NCBI GenBank assembly: GCA_002727675.1
Contig: PBXQ01000054.1
Coordinates: 1-56,042 of the forward strand
Source: Thermoplasmata archaeon
GTDB lineage: Archaea; Thermoplasmatota; Poseidoniia; Poseidoniales; Thalassarchaeaceae
Length of the DNA stretch: 56,042 nucleotides
Reading direction: 5' to 3'
Shown: one piece after another, positions 10,168-19,195 of the stretch
How the letters are laid out: each line of letters begins with the position of its first letter
How positions within the stretch are numbered: position 1 is the stretch's first letter
The notes under the pieces: generated by a model
The model's input: the letters and a program-made list of their open reading frames with translations, nothing else
The model's database searches: none
What the model was told of the DNA's origin: nothing
Translations under genes and position numbers: made by a program

Positions 10168-10275
10168 ATGCCAGACCAAGTATTGCAAGATGATGCTCCT
10201 CCTCAAAGTCTCTATTTGTTGACATATTCAGTAGCACTGATAGTTACTTTTGTAATCTGTGTAGTTTATTGGTGA
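10168..10275 (+). CDS. Candidate 35-residue single-span membrane peptide
   Basis: Too short for the ORF track. An ATG opens a frame MPDQVLQDDAPPQSLYLLTYSVALIVTFVICVVYW with a polar acidic head and one clean hydrophobic helix running to the stop. It lies alone in the 228-base gap between the kinase-like gene and asnB. The amino-acid pattern is that of a real membrane miniprotein rather than random AT-rich sequence, but there is no strong ribosome site (it may be leaderless), and nothing identifies a function. Confidence 0.45.
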   Translation: MPDQVLQDDAPPQSLYLLTYSVALIVTFVICVVYW

Positions 10276-10323
10276 AAATTTAATCCACGCATTCAAATCA
10301 TGTGATTATTCCCGTGGTATTGC

Positions 10324-12180
10324 ATGTGTGGCATTTCAGCAATTCTTGGGGAATGTGACGAATCAATTGCTTTGAGTATGGTCTCGAGTTTATCTCATCG
10401 TGGCCCTGATGGTTTTTCTTCATGGTCTAGTCAAGATTGTACCTTGGCACATTCACGTTTATCTATCGTTGACATTTCAGGTTCTAACCAACCAATTGGT
10501 TCAGAACACGGTTCTTGGTTAATTCAAAACGGGGAGATATATAATTACAAAAATTTGCGAAGATTATATTCTAATTATCAATGGCGCACTAAGGGTGATG
10601 GAGAGGTTATTTTAGCAGCACACAAATCGTCCAATAATAAAATAGATTACGACATTGTTCGTTCTTCCAAGGTTGGTTGGGTTAGGAGAACTGCAAATGC
10701 AGATCAACCATTAAATCCAGCAGAAAGACACATTGATTGGGTATCTAATTTAGATGGGATTTGGGGTTTTGCATTATGGGACTCTAAATCTCGAGAACTA
10801 ATTTTGTGCCGCGACCCTCTTGGAGTTAAGCCGTTATTGAGAACGATAACTCCATCAGGAAAACTGTTGGTTTCTAGCGAAGCTAAGGCTTTTTGTCACC
10901 ACCCTGAATATGAACCCAAAATCGATGAAAATGCTTTGTTGGCTAGGCTGGCTTTTGAGTATTCACTTGATGAAACCACTTTATTTGAGGGTGTATCTCA
11001 AGTTGCACCAGGGACAATTGAGACATGGACATTAGATGACCTTGGGAGGGCTACTTTAACGGGAGTAACAAGTTACTCTAGGGATATTGTTGCACCTTCA
11101 GATAAGTGGAATCCTACAACTAATGCAAAGCAATTACTTGATTCTCTTTGTGTAGGGATTGAAGATAGATTGATGTCCGACGTACCAGTTGGGATTATTC
11201 TTTCAGGTGGATTAGATTCTAGTTTAGTTGCAGGACTTGCTCATAAGGCCGCAGAACAAACAGGGGAACAAGTACCCGAATGTTGGACCGTTGCAGAAAG
11301 CGAAGACAACCCTGATTTCATTGCTGCAGAAGAGGTTGCATCACAACTAGATTTAGGTCACCATGCTTCAACTTTAGATGATGAAATATTTTGGAAAACA
11401 TTACCTTCACTATCTTGGAGTGGTGAAGATTTAGACGTCTCAGTTTTATTTTTCCAACCCTTATTTAAGAAAATGTCTGATAACGTAAAAGTTGGATTAT
11501 GTGGCCAAGGTGCTGATGAACTTCATGGCGGTTATCCTAGATATCAAAATTTAGAATCACATCGTGAAACTATATTTTCTAGATTAATGTCTAGCCAACA
11601 TCCATTTGCTGATCATTTAATCAAAGACATCTCTTGCGTTGCACCCCAAGGACCGGGTCAACCATGGCGATCTAATTCTCATGACCCTATCGCTAAATTT
11701 GAAAATCTTACAACTACTTTACAATATGAAATAGATCATGGTCAATTAACTAATTTTCAATTACGTTTAGTTGATAGGCATAGTATGTCTCATGGCTTAG
11801 AGGTTAGGGTTCCATTTTTGGGTTCAGAGCATAGACGTATATCTCATAAGATTCCAATTCATTGGAGGGTAAGGGAATCTCAAGAGAAATTAGCTCTAAG
11901 AGCGGCTGCGGCATTGACAAAACTTCCTTCTTCTATTGTTAATAGACCTAAGTTACCTGCTGGTACTGCCACTACTCCATCAATGCTTGATGAATTTCTT
12001 AAGGAATTAGCGCCACATGCGGGTGATTGGAATTCTAGATATCCAAGATTAGAGAGAATTCTACGTAAACAGCCGGATATGGCTATTGGTCTCAGGTTGT
12101 TTGAATCACTACACATTACTGATGGTGGTATTGGTAGAGAAGGGAAGGGCTTATGGGATCTCCTTGAGGATGTTGAGTGA
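10324..12180 (+). CDS. asnB: Asparagine synthetase, glutamine-hydrolysing
   Basis: Makes asparagine from aspartate, glutamine and ATP. The Ntn glutaminase domain begins right after the initiator with the nucleophile Cys2 (MCGISAILG), followed by LSHRGPDG and a QNGEIYNY motif. The synthetase domain has the pyrophosphate loop ILSGGLDSSLVAGL near residue 295 and later GLCGQGADELHGGYPRY and RVPFLG. At 618 residues it is within family range. Around residues 105-120 is a segment (SSKVGWVRRTANADQP) not typical of short bacterial forms. It precedes gshA by 9 bases and probably forms a transcription unit with it. Confidence 0.93.
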   Translation: MCGISAILGECDESIALSMVSSLSHRGPDGFSSWSSQDCTLAHSRLSIVDISGSNQPIGSEHGSWLIQNGEIYNYKNLRRLYSNYQWRTKGDGEVILAAHKSSNNKIDYDIVRSSKVGWVRRTANADQPLNPAERHIDWVSNLDGIWGFALWDSKSRELILCRDPLGVKPLLRTITPSGKLLVSSEAKAFCHHPEYEPKIDENALLARLAFEYSLDETTLFEGVSQVAPGTIETWTLDDLGRATLTGVTSYSRDIVAPSDKWNPTTNAKQLLDSLCVGIEDRLMSDVPVGIILSGGLDSSLVAGLAHKAAEQTGEQVPECWTVAESEDNPDFIAAEEVASQLDLGHHASTLDDEIFWKTLPSLSWSGEDLDVSVLFFQPLFKKMSDNVKVGLCGQGADELHGGYPRYQNLESHRETIFSRLMSSQHPFADHLIKDISCVAPQGPGQPWRSNSHDPIAKFENLTTTLQYEIDHGQLTNFQLRLVDRHSMSHGLEVRVPFLGSEHRRISHKIPIHWRVRESQEKLALRAAAALTKLPSSIVNRPKLPAGTATTPSMLDEFLKELAPHAGDWNSRYPRLERILRKQPDMAIGLRLFESLHITDGGIGREGKGLWDLLEDVE

Positions 12181-12189
12181 GGTTTTGAA

Positions 12190-13413
12190 ATGAGTGAATA
12201 TTGTGGCCCGAATTTACTTTCCGATTATTATTCCATTCTTGAAGAAAAGAGAACCGAATTAGAAAATTGGTTTGCTTTAGAGAGGGAGAAAAGAAAGATG
12301 CCGTTTTATGCATCAGTAGATATTAGGGATGCTGGTTGGAAGGTCGCAGCAGTTGATGCGAATGCCTATCCTGCTGGTTTCAATAATATTGGTGAATCAG
12401 AGAGAAAATTTCTTTCCGAGCAGTTGCATAAATGGTTAAGAAGCAATCATCCAAATTTGAAATGGTTGCATATTTGGCCTGAAAGTCACACTAGAAACAA
12501 AGGATATGTTGAGAATCTTATCGTGTTAAGAGATTTATTAATTTGTGAAGGTTATAGAGTAACAGTAGGGTCTGTTGAATTACAAGGTTTATCTACGATT
12601 GAAGGACTTTCAGGAGTAATTGATTTATCGGTTACTAAAGCAGAAGGTTGCTTAGTTGTTGATGGTAATACACCTGATTTATTGATATTAAACAATGATT
12701 TAAGCAATGGTGCTATTGATGGGGTCGGAAATATTCCTATTGCCCCACCACAAGAGATGGGTTGGTTTCAAAGAAGAAAATCAAATCATTTTAGGCATGC
12801 ACAACCATTTATCGATAAAGCGGCTGAAATTATTGGTATAGATCCATGGTTATTGGGTACTCATTGGTTTGTTAGCAAAGATAAATGTTTAGAAAAAGAA
12901 ACATGCAGAATAGAACTTGCTGCACAAGTTGATGATTTTCTCAAATTTTTGCAGAAAAAATATGATGAATATGGAATTGAAGGTAAGCCAGTATTGTTTG
13001 TAAAAAATGATTCAGGTACATATGGATTGGGTATTATTGAAATTGATAGTGGGGAACAATTACTAAATTTATCTAATCGTAAGGTGAATAAATTAACCTA
13101 TGGCAAAGGTGGTAATGAGGCTATAGATTTTTTACTTCAAGAAGGGGTCCCGACATCTTTAAGATTAGGTAATTCTGTTGTTGAGCCATGTTTTTATGGT
13201 GTTGGTGGAAAACATACTGCGGCCTTTTACAGAGTCAATCACAAGAAAGGAGTGATGACTAATTTGAACACACCTTCTACTGAATTTATGGATTATTCAC
13301 AAATTTCCAATCATCCAGAGGGTTCTTTGATTGTTAATTCGGCTGATAATTGGCACGCTTTAGTGTCTGAAATTGCGATGTTAGGGATGGCTTCGGAATT
13401 AGATGAATTATGA
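12190..13413 (+). CDS. gshA: Glutamate-cysteine ligase, GshA family of Acidithiobacillus type
   Basis: The early sequence PFYASVDIRDAGWKVAAVDANAYPAGFNNIGE matches the distinctive start of the GshA family first described in Acidithiobacillus ferrooxidans (Pfam GshA), as do the following LKWLHIWPESHTRNKGYVEN and the later FVKNDSGTYGLGI (a nucleotide-binding element). The predicted reaction is ATP-dependent joining of glutamate and cysteine to gamma-glutamylcysteine. 407 residues is slightly short for the family. No glutathione synthetase gene is visible, so the end product may be gamma-glutamylcysteine itself. RBS GAGGTTTTGAA precedes the ATG. It follows asnB closely. Confidence 0.82.
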   Translation: MSEYCGPNLLSDYYSILEEKRTELENWFALEREKRKMPFYASVDIRDAGWKVAAVDANAYPAGFNNIGESERKFLSEQLHKWLRSNHPNLKWLHIWPESHTRNKGYVENLIVLRDLLICEGYRVTVGSVELQGLSTIEGLSGVIDLSVTKAEGCLVVDGNTPDLLILNNDLSNGAIDGVGNIPIAPPQEMGWFQRRKSNHFRHAQPFIDKAAEIIGIDPWLLGTHWFVSKDKCLEKETCRIELAAQVDDFLKFLQKKYDEYGIEGKPVLFVKNDSGTYGLGIIEIDSGEQLLNLSNRKVNKLTYGKGGNEAIDFLLQEGVPTSLRLGNSVVEPCFYGVGGKHTAAFYRVNHKKGVMTNLNTPSTEFMDYSQISNHPEGSLIVNSADNWHALVSEIAMLGMASELDEL

Positions 13414-13689
13414 TTCCTCATCTCCATCTTCTGTTTTTTCCATCCCAACTATTTCGTAATTAGAGGGGAATAATGCTACCAGAATTCCTGCTATCATAGC
13501 AGCTAGACCCCAATAAAATCGTGATTGAACAATCATCATTTCTAGTGCGATAACAACGAGGATTAATCCTCCAAGGTTAGAAATCCAAACTAAGGTTTTG
13601 AATGTAGAAAGTGATACGCCTTTCTGATGCTGTGATCTGTATGGTCCAAATTCTGCACCAAATCTAACCGGTTCTTTTTCATCAGCCAT
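13408..13689 (-). CDS. Small two-helix membrane protein of the cytochrome b operon
   Basis: A 93-residue protein with two hydrophobic helices (LVWISNLGGLILVVIALEMMI and YWGLAAMIAGILVALF) and a charged tail. It is the last gene of the minus-strand respiratory operon, overlapping the end of gshA on the other strand by 6 bases. The ATG at 13689 is chosen because AGGTGAAAAT precedes it; the track's 13704 start would overlap the ferredoxin gene further. I do not recognise the family. By position it may be an accessory subunit of the membrane complex. Confidence 0.7.
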   Translation of the reverse strand: MADEKEPVRFGAEFGPYRSQHQKGVSLSTFKTLVWISNLGGLILVVIALEMMIVQSRFYWGLAAMIAGILVALFPSNYEIVGMEKTEDGDEES

Positions 13690-13693
13690 ATTT

Positions 13694-14026
13694 TCACCTA
13701 TCAATCATTTTGATGGCATTGGTCGGGCATGCTAGGACACATAATCTACACCCTGTGCATTCATCTCTAATTATTAGGGCTTTTTTATTTACTTCAATTT
13801 CTATTCCTGGTGTTCTCAAAGGTTCATCAATTAACTCAATTGCATTATCATCACATACAAGTAAACATTGATCACAACCTATACACTGATCTTTAATTAC
13901 GAAAGCAACAAATTCTTCTCCTTCTTTAATATCATTTGAGTGAATTTCTAGGGCTTTTTCCATACTTTCTTTTATTCTGGCAGCCTCTATTTCTCGGCGT
14001 CTTTTTAGCTCATCAAGCCCAGTCAT
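13694..14026 (-). CDS. Dicluster (2x[4Fe-4S]) ferredoxin of the cytochrome b operon
   Basis: A 110-residue protein with two 4Fe-4S motifs: CIGCDQCLLVCDDNA and CTGCRLCVLACPTNA, spaced as in bacterial-type dicluster ferredoxins, after a 40-residue basic/acidic N-terminal helix. The first cluster's last Cys is followed by Asp rather than Pro. It lies directly after the cytochrome b-HdrD-like fusion gene in the same operon. It is therefore a good candidate for the soluble or peripheral electron partner of that complex on the cytoplasmic side. Confidence 0.85.
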   Translation of the reverse strand: MTGLDELKRRREIEAARIKESMEKALEIHSNDIKEGEEFVAFVIKDQCIGCDQCLLVCDDNAIELIDEPLRTPGIEIEVNKKALIIRDECTGCRLCVLACPTNAIKMIDR

Positions 14027-14065
14027 CTAACCAATCCTTCAGGTTCCCGATATCAAATGCTCTAT

Positions 14066-16969
14066 TCAAACAATTGCTTCATCATTGATATTATTTTGAA
14101 CAATTTCAGTAGAGGGTGCCTTTACTGCGTTTTTCTCATCAACTTGCTTGGCTAAGAATGAAACGACATCCATTATTTCAAAGTCGTAACTAGGGTCGCC
14201 CTCAAATTTTAAGCATTCAAAATGAGTTACACACTTGGGGCAAGATGTTAACATAATTTCAGCACCTGTTTCTTTTACTTCTTCGAACCTTTGTACTCTA
14301 AGGGTACGACTGTCTTCATTACAAGACATCATGCTAGAAACACCACAACACAATGCATCTTCATGATGGTGTTCCATCTCAACCATGCTGATACCATTGA
14401 CATTTTGAATTAGGTTTCTGGGTTCTTCATAGATGTTCATTTGCCTACCTAATCTACATGGGTCATGGAACGTAACTTTCTTGGGGCAACTAGATGTTAA
14501 TTCAACATCGAAACCTTTCTCTGCAAGGAATTCCGTAGTATGCATTACTTTAATTCCATCCAATTCATAATCCATAGCAAAAGTCTTGAAACATTCAGCA
14601 CAACTACTTACGAGTGTATCAATCCCACTATCTTGTAATTTGTTTTCATTATATTGTTTTAATTTGTCAAAGACATCTCCCATGCCCTGCCATTTTTGAT
14701 CGTGCCCACAACATTTCAAGAAGTCCCTCCCTAGGTATGAAACATCAACCCCCATTTCCTCAAATAGAGTAAAAGCTGCAGTGGTAGTTTCTCCTAAATT
14801 CATTTCACCCTTGTTTAAGTGGCTAAATATCATGTCTCGGTCAAAATAATCTACACAACCAGGGTAATATCCAATTTTAGAATCTAGAGGATATTCTTCA
14901 ACTGAAATGAATTCAGAATCAGAATCTTCTTCTGCTTCTGCCGCTAATACTGCTTGCAAAATAGTATGGGGTATATTTGCGGCAGGAGGTCCACCAACCA
15001 CGAGGTTCCTTCTAATATCAACGTATGAATCATAGTAAACTAATTGTGGACATGCGTTTGTACAGGCTCCACAAGTAAGACACGAGTACATCGGTACACC
15101 ATCGTCTTCGTTGTTCCAAGTGTTGTAAATTATGTTTAGTTTATCTCCGGCATTAAATAATCTTACAGGGCAAGCATCATCACAAAGGTCACAACCATAA
15201 CATTTGTTCATTTCATACTCATATCCACGTGCCATGCTGCGCAAGAGGACATAAATCATTGCTCCAAGTCCAAGTGGGGGAATAAATAATGCATAAGTTA
15301 ATTTTGCATCTAAACTTTTAGGATTTTGATGGTAGGTTGGATTTTCCATGGAATATTGCTCTAGGTTTGAATTGGAAATTCCGGCTAAAGCAAGTTCAGT
15401 ACCATTTGTCCTGTCTAATGCCATTCCAGTATTTGGATTTAGGAATAATGGTTGATAGACAGATACAGATGAGGTTGAATCAACTTGAACTGAAGAATTA
15501 GCAGAATCAAATGATGATTCCATTGTCATTGTTACTGTATATTGCCCTGGTGATATTACAAATTCTTTGGTAATACAAGTCAGTCCTTCTTCTAGGTCGC
15601 CATCTAATGTTGCGATAGTAGTGCCGCTTGTATCTAAGACATTTACATCGATGGAATGGCCACCAGCTTTTCTAACACTTGTCTTAAAGGTGCAGCCCAA
15701 ATCCATGGTCAATTGATTTTGGCCCAAGTCTTCAACACTAAGTGTATATGAATTTGAAATTGTGGAATCACCTGAATAACTAAGGATTTCAGTAAATCCA
15801 TTTACGCCACCAGTGACAACTCCTTCAATGGTTTGGGTTTGCATGTGTTTATTTTCATCAGCAAAATCAATCATCGTCATTTGTACTGGCTGGTAAATCC
15901 CCCAATTTTTCCAGTAAGATGCTGGGAGTAGACAGTAGTCACTTCTATCTGATGACTCTTCACCAACAAACTTAGAATCTTGCCAAAGTGAACTTCCAGA
16001 ACTTGCTCCGTATGAAAGACAGTTGCTTTCCATTAAATCCCAATCATGCCCCTCTTCAATTACTAGTAGGGTATCAACAGGCTGGTTTCTAAGTGTGGCT
16101 AATTCGTCAACATCATCCATTGCACCTAGCCCTCCTATGTCCCAAAACCCTCCATTATAAACTGGCCAAGACACAACCGAAATTAGGACGGCAATAATTA
16201 GTGAACCTATTGCAATATTTTTGCCTATTTTAGGGCTTGCTCTTGACCCAGATGATTTAATCATGTACCATTTAGCTATGAAGTAAATCATTATCCAAAT
16301 GAAAATACCAGTAAGGATCCACGGAATAGCATTGAAAACTTCGGCTATCCATGGTTCTCTTACTACGCAACTAAGGCCTGCATGAGAATTAAGTTGGCAG
16401 AAATCAGATCTATTTTTTCCATATAATAAAAGGAATATATTTATTGAATACACACTGATAAACCAGACGTGAGCCAAGTAAATTACTCCGGCTGTTGCAA
16501 ACCAAGGGTCTTCAACACCTCTCTTTTCTCTGCCACCTAGGAATGGCGGCAGTGCTAGTATTCCTACTGGGAAGCCAGTTAGGAAAGCCCCCCACCATCC
16601 AGCATTCCAAGAAATCACAGGGGTGCCGAAGAAATCTCCGATTATTTGTGGTAAAGGAATGTCAAATTGAGGTAAATATTCTCCCCAACGTAAATATCCA
16701 TACGAAAATAGAACATACCAATCAGGGAATACGAAACCAGCTTGTGCAAAAGGATCAGCTGCACTGTGTAAGGGTGGTGGAATCAACCATGCGTAAAATG
16801 CTAACACGGCGACCATTGAAGCAAATACAAGGCTGTCTCTAAGTACTTCATGAGGCCAAAGTGGATGTCCTTCAAACACTCTTTCTCTCTTTTGCTCAGC
16901 ATCTAACATTTTTTCCTTTTCGCGCATATATACATCTGCAATGCGTCCAAAATTATCTATTAAGCCCAT
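14066..16969 (-). CDS. Fusion: cytochrome b C-terminal (subunit IV-like) membrane domain + HdrD-like iron-sulfur protein
   Basis: 967 residues with an unusual architecture. Residues about 1-270 resemble the C-terminal half of cytochrome b/subunit IV: PDWYVLFSYGYLRWGEYLP corresponds to the PEWYxLxxYxxLR quinone-site element, within about five hydrophobic helices. About 270-555 is a large polar, beta-rich segment with no obvious family. A further helix (LTYALFIPPLGLGAMIYVLL) follows. Then come two 4Fe-4S motifs (CYGCDLCDDACP, CLTCGACTNACP) and two CCG domains (FLKCCGHDQKW with an upstream YYPGCVDYF; DALCCGVSSMM with CPKC), as in heterodisulfide reductase subunit D and related oxidoreductases. 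It probably links the quinone pool to a cytoplasmic thiol or iron-sulfur acceptor. RBS AGGAG precedes the start. Confidence 0.8.
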   Translation of the reverse strand: MGLIDNFGRIADVYMREKEKMLDAEQKRERVFEGHPLWPHEVLRDSLVFASMVAVLAFYAWLIPPPLHSAADPFAQAGFVFPDWYVLFSYGYLRWGEYLPQFDIPLPQIIGDFFGTPVISWNAGWWGAFLTGFPVGILALPPFLGGREKRGVEDPWFATAGVIYLAHVWFISVYSINIFLLLYGKNRSDFCQLNSHAGLSCVVREPWIAEVFNAIPWILTGIFIWIMIYFIAKWYMIKSSGSRASPKIGKNIAIGSLIIAVLISVVSWPVYNGGFWDIGGLGAMDDVDELATLRNQPVDTLLVIEEGHDWDLMESNCLSYGASSGSSLWQDSKFVGEESSDRSDYCLLPASYWKNWGIYQPVQMTMIDFADENKHMQTQTIEGVVTGGVNGFTEILSYSGDSTISNSYTLSVEDLGQNQLTMDLGCTFKTSVRKAGGHSIDVNVLDTSGTTIATLDGDLEEGLTCITKEFVISPGQYTVTMTMESSFDSANSSVQVDSTSSVSVYQPLFLNPNTGMALDRTNGTELALAGISNSNLEQYSMENPTYHQNPKSLDAKLTYALFIPPLGLGAMIYVLLRSMARGYEYEMNKCYGCDLCDDACPVRLFNAGDKLNIIYNTWNNEDDGVPMYSCLTCGACTNACPQLVYYDSYVDIRRNLVVGGPPAANIPHTILQAVLAAEAEEDSDSEFISVEEYPLDSKIGYYPGCVDYFDRDMIFSHLNKGEMNLGETTTAAFTLFEEMGVDVSYLGRDFLKCCGHDQKWQGMGDVFDKLKQYNENKLQDSGIDTLVSSCAECFKTFAMDYELDGIKVMHTTEFLAEKGFDVELTSSCPKKVTFHDPCRLGRQMNIYEEPRNLIQNVNGISMVEMEHHHEDALCCGVSSMMSCNEDSRTLRVQRFEEVKETGAEIMLTSCPKCVTHFECLKFEGDPSYDFEIMDVVSFLAKQVDEKNAVKAPSTEIVQNNINDEAIV

Positions 16970-16985
16970 ACTGAATCATCTCCTA

Positions 16986-17852
16986 TCAATGAGGCTCCGC
17001 GATGCCTTGTACCCAAACAATAAACAAATGTATGATTATTAAAGTGGTTACGATTACTGGTAATATGAATACGTGAAGGAAATACATTCGTGTTACTGTT
17101 GCTCCTGAAAGTGATGTACCGCCAAATAGCAATATTGCCATCCAATTACCAATTAATGGGGTTGATTTTGCCATTGCAATCCCAATTGTGGCAGCACCAA
17201 AGGCAAGAGCGTCCCATGGTAGCAAATATCCAGAGTATCCAAAAATAATTGTCAAAAGCATTAATCCTACTCCAATAAGCCAGTTTAATTCACGTGGGTT
17301 TCTGTAAGCGCCAGTGAAGTAAACTCTACACATGTGTAAGAAAACAGATGCGACCATGAAGTGGGTGGCCCAATGATGTATACTTCTGATAATATAGCCA
17401 AATGGGAGTTGAGTCATGATAAATTCCATGCTACCATAAGCGGGAGTGGGGTCTCCATCTCCACCGGGGACATAGTAAATACCTAGTACAGTGCCTGTGA
17501 TGATTAGAATAATGAATGCTAAGAATGAAATCCCTCCAAGGCAGTATAATGGGTACCAGTACCAAATAATTCTGAGTTTATATTTCTCTGCGTGTGTCAT
17601 AGGCATTTGTCTGTGGACTGAATGATATGCATCCCTACTCATTGCCCAGTAGTCTTGAATTCTGAAACGCGTGTCTAACCATGAGAATGTCCAAAGGAAT
17701 ATCTTTTCAGCCATTCCCATTTTACCAACAGATTCTACAGCCCGGAGGATTTCTTTGCGCGGAACATCATCATTTTCTTTTCTCAGAGTCAATGCGACAA
17801 TTACCGATACGATGATTATGAAGAACCAAAGGAACCAAAATTGTAGTAACAT
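16986..17852 (-). CDS. Cytochrome b N-terminal (b6-like) subunit
   Basis: A 288-residue di-haem cytochrome b. Helix B has SIHHWATHFMVASVFLHMCR, whose outer histidines lie 14 apart. Helix D has MYFLHVFILPVIVTTLIIIHLF, with histidines 15 apart, the b6-type spacing. GYSGYLLPWD is the quinol-site region. The protein carries an extra N-terminal hydrophobic helix and about 60 polar residues before the usual core. The C-terminal half of cytochrome b is encoded by the next gene, so b is split as in b6f-like complexes. RBS AGGTGAATAGAT precedes the ATG. It sits between the Rieske gene and the HdrD-like fusion. Confidence 0.92.
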   Translation of the reverse strand: MLLQFWFLWFFIIIVSVIVALTLRKENDDVPRKEILRAVESVGKMGMAEKIFLWTFSWLDTRFRIQDYWAMSRDAYHSVHRQMPMTHAEKYKLRIIWYWYPLYCLGGISFLAFIILIITGTVLGIYYVPGGDGDPTPAYGSMEFIMTQLPFGYIIRSIHHWATHFMVASVFLHMCRVYFTGAYRNPRELNWLIGVGLMLLTIIFGYSGYLLPWDALAFGAATIGIAMAKSTPLIGNWMAILLFGGTSLSGATVTRMYFLHVFILPVIVTTLIIIHLFIVWVQGIAEPH

Positions 17853-17862
17853 ATCTATTCAC

Positions 17863-18741
17863 CTAATTACAAAAAGTATACCAATCGAGAATTTCAACAA
17901 CTCCCTCTGCTTCAAAGTCAATAGCTTCAATTACACCCGAAGCATTGACTTGGAAAGGGATTAATGGGATTCCTACAGGGGCAGGCCCACCAGTTCTTTT
18001 TATCCCGAAATAATTGAATGCCGCTCCTGTATTTTTGTTTATGTTTGTATTTTTCTCTATTACTGTAGGGTCAAACCTACTAGAATGACAAATACAGAAT
18101 AATTTGTTACCACCTGAGTCTAGCCCCCCAGGGATCCAATTATCGGCAGTGAAGTCATTAGGGACTAATTGCCAACCAGGAATGCAACAAAGGTGCGGGC
18201 ACCTTGACATGACGATAATCATGTTATCGTGAATTTTCAAAACAGACCATTTTGCCTCTTCTTCGATTTCCCCGCCATAACCAATTATGGCGCCTGTTTG
18301 ATCTTCGCCATCTGCAAATTGGAAACGGGGTTTTCCTGTAGATGTGGAAGTGTCTTTATTTTCATCATGTGGGACGTAAATTGCTGTTACTGGCATCCCA
18401 CCCCAAACACCTTGAGCACCTGACATACCAGTTGAACTAGTGGCGGCATCATCTACGAAGTCGCTCTTTTTCATCGATTCCAAATGTTTTGAACCATACC
18501 AAACATTGTCTTCTTGACCTTTGGGTACCCAATAACTGATTGAGTTACTACCTCCTGCATCATCCCTTGTCCCCATTAACAATGAAGCAAATCCTATTGA
18601 ACCAAAACTAGCCATGGTAATTAACCCTGCAGCAGAATTGAATGAGTAACGCATGAATTTTCTTCTGTCTAAATTGTAAGAACCTTGGGGTGTGGTATCA
18701 CTAATTATTGGCGACGGGCGAAGCCTAAATTCTCTTGCCAT
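17863..18741 (-). CDS. Rieske iron-sulfur protein with twin-arginine signal
   Basis: The 2Fe-2S ligands are visible as CPHLCCIPGW (C-x-H-x2-C form) and CICHSSRFD (C-x-C-H form), including the two cysteines expected to form the stabilising disulfide. The N-terminus has DRRKFMRYSFNSAAGLITMASFG, a twin-arginine motif plus hydrophobic helix, so the protein is probably exported folded with its cluster and remains anchored. At 292 residues it is longer than mitochondrial-type Rieske domains because of a 60-residue insert between the anchor and the cluster domain. It belongs to the seven-gene operon and transfers electrons from quinol at the outer face. Confidence 0.93.
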   Translation of the reverse strand: MAREFRLRPSPIISDTTPQGSYNLDRRKFMRYSFNSAAGLITMASFGSIGFASLLMGTRDDAGGSNSISYWVPKGQEDNVWYGSKHLESMKKSDFVDDAATSSTGMSGAQGVWGGMPVTAIYVPHDENKDTSTSTGKPRFQFADGEDQTGAIIGYGGEIEEEAKWSVLKIHDNMIIVMSRCPHLCCIPGWQLVPNDFTADNWIPGGLDSGGNKLFCICHSSRFDPTVIEKNTNINKNTGAAFNYFGIKRTGGPAPVGIPLIPFQVNASGVIEAIDFEAEGVVEILDWYTFCN

Positions 18742-18745
18742 CTAA

Positions 18746-19195
18746 TTACACCTCGTATTTATGCCAACTATCTGGGTCCTTCGGGGGGATGAATTTCCTA
18801 CGTCTGTTCTTGACTATTACAATGTCAGGGGCAACCCATTTGAGATAAATAATACCCATGACAATGAGAGTCACCATTGTCATAGCTAAGTGGAATGAAA
18901 GTTGCTGTTGATCCCATCCATTATACAAGCCATAAGTCATAGAGCCAGCCCAGTATAGTGTCCAGCCAACACCCCACAAGAAAGTCAAAATTACCAATGC
19001 CGAGGTCCCATTCAGTGCCAAACTAGCACGAATAATTGTTCCTGGTTCTACTTTGTTGTAAACGCCATGGTCTATTGCTGATTGGTATGTTTCTTCGTCT
19101 AGAGTTACACCCTCAAGCGCAGCCCTAGCATCTTCTACACTCACATCGCCACTGGCGACCTGCCGTAACATCTTGGTGATGGTGTCCTGTTTCAA
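18746..19195 (-). CDS. Membrane protein of the cytochrome b operon
   Basis: 149 residues. The first 55 are soluble and helical (TITKMLRQVASGDVSVEDARAALEG), then hydrophobic helices (ALVILTFLWGVGWTLYWAG and LAMTMVTLIVMGIIYLKWV) and a basic tail. It starts at TTG 19195, which overlaps the TGA of the upstream gene (TTGA) and is preceded by GAGAGGTGACC. I do not recognise the family; no haem or iron-sulfur ligands are obvious. Its fixed place between the exported Cys protein and the Rieske gene suggests a structural subunit. Confidence 0.75.
   Translation of the reverse strand: MKQDTITKMLRQVASGDVSVEDARAALEGVTLDEETYQSAIDHGVYNKVEPGTIIRASLALNGTSALVILTFLWGVGWTLYWAGSMTYGLYNGWDQQQLSFHLAMTMVTLIVMGIIYLKWVAPDIVIVKNRRRKFIPPKDPDSWHKYEV

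Noticed and set aside
14981-16980. Two genes rather than one fusion for the cytochrome b/HdrD-like ORF
   Set aside because: The frame is continuous for 967 codons, and I see no internal start with a ribosome site at the domain border; kept as a fusion.
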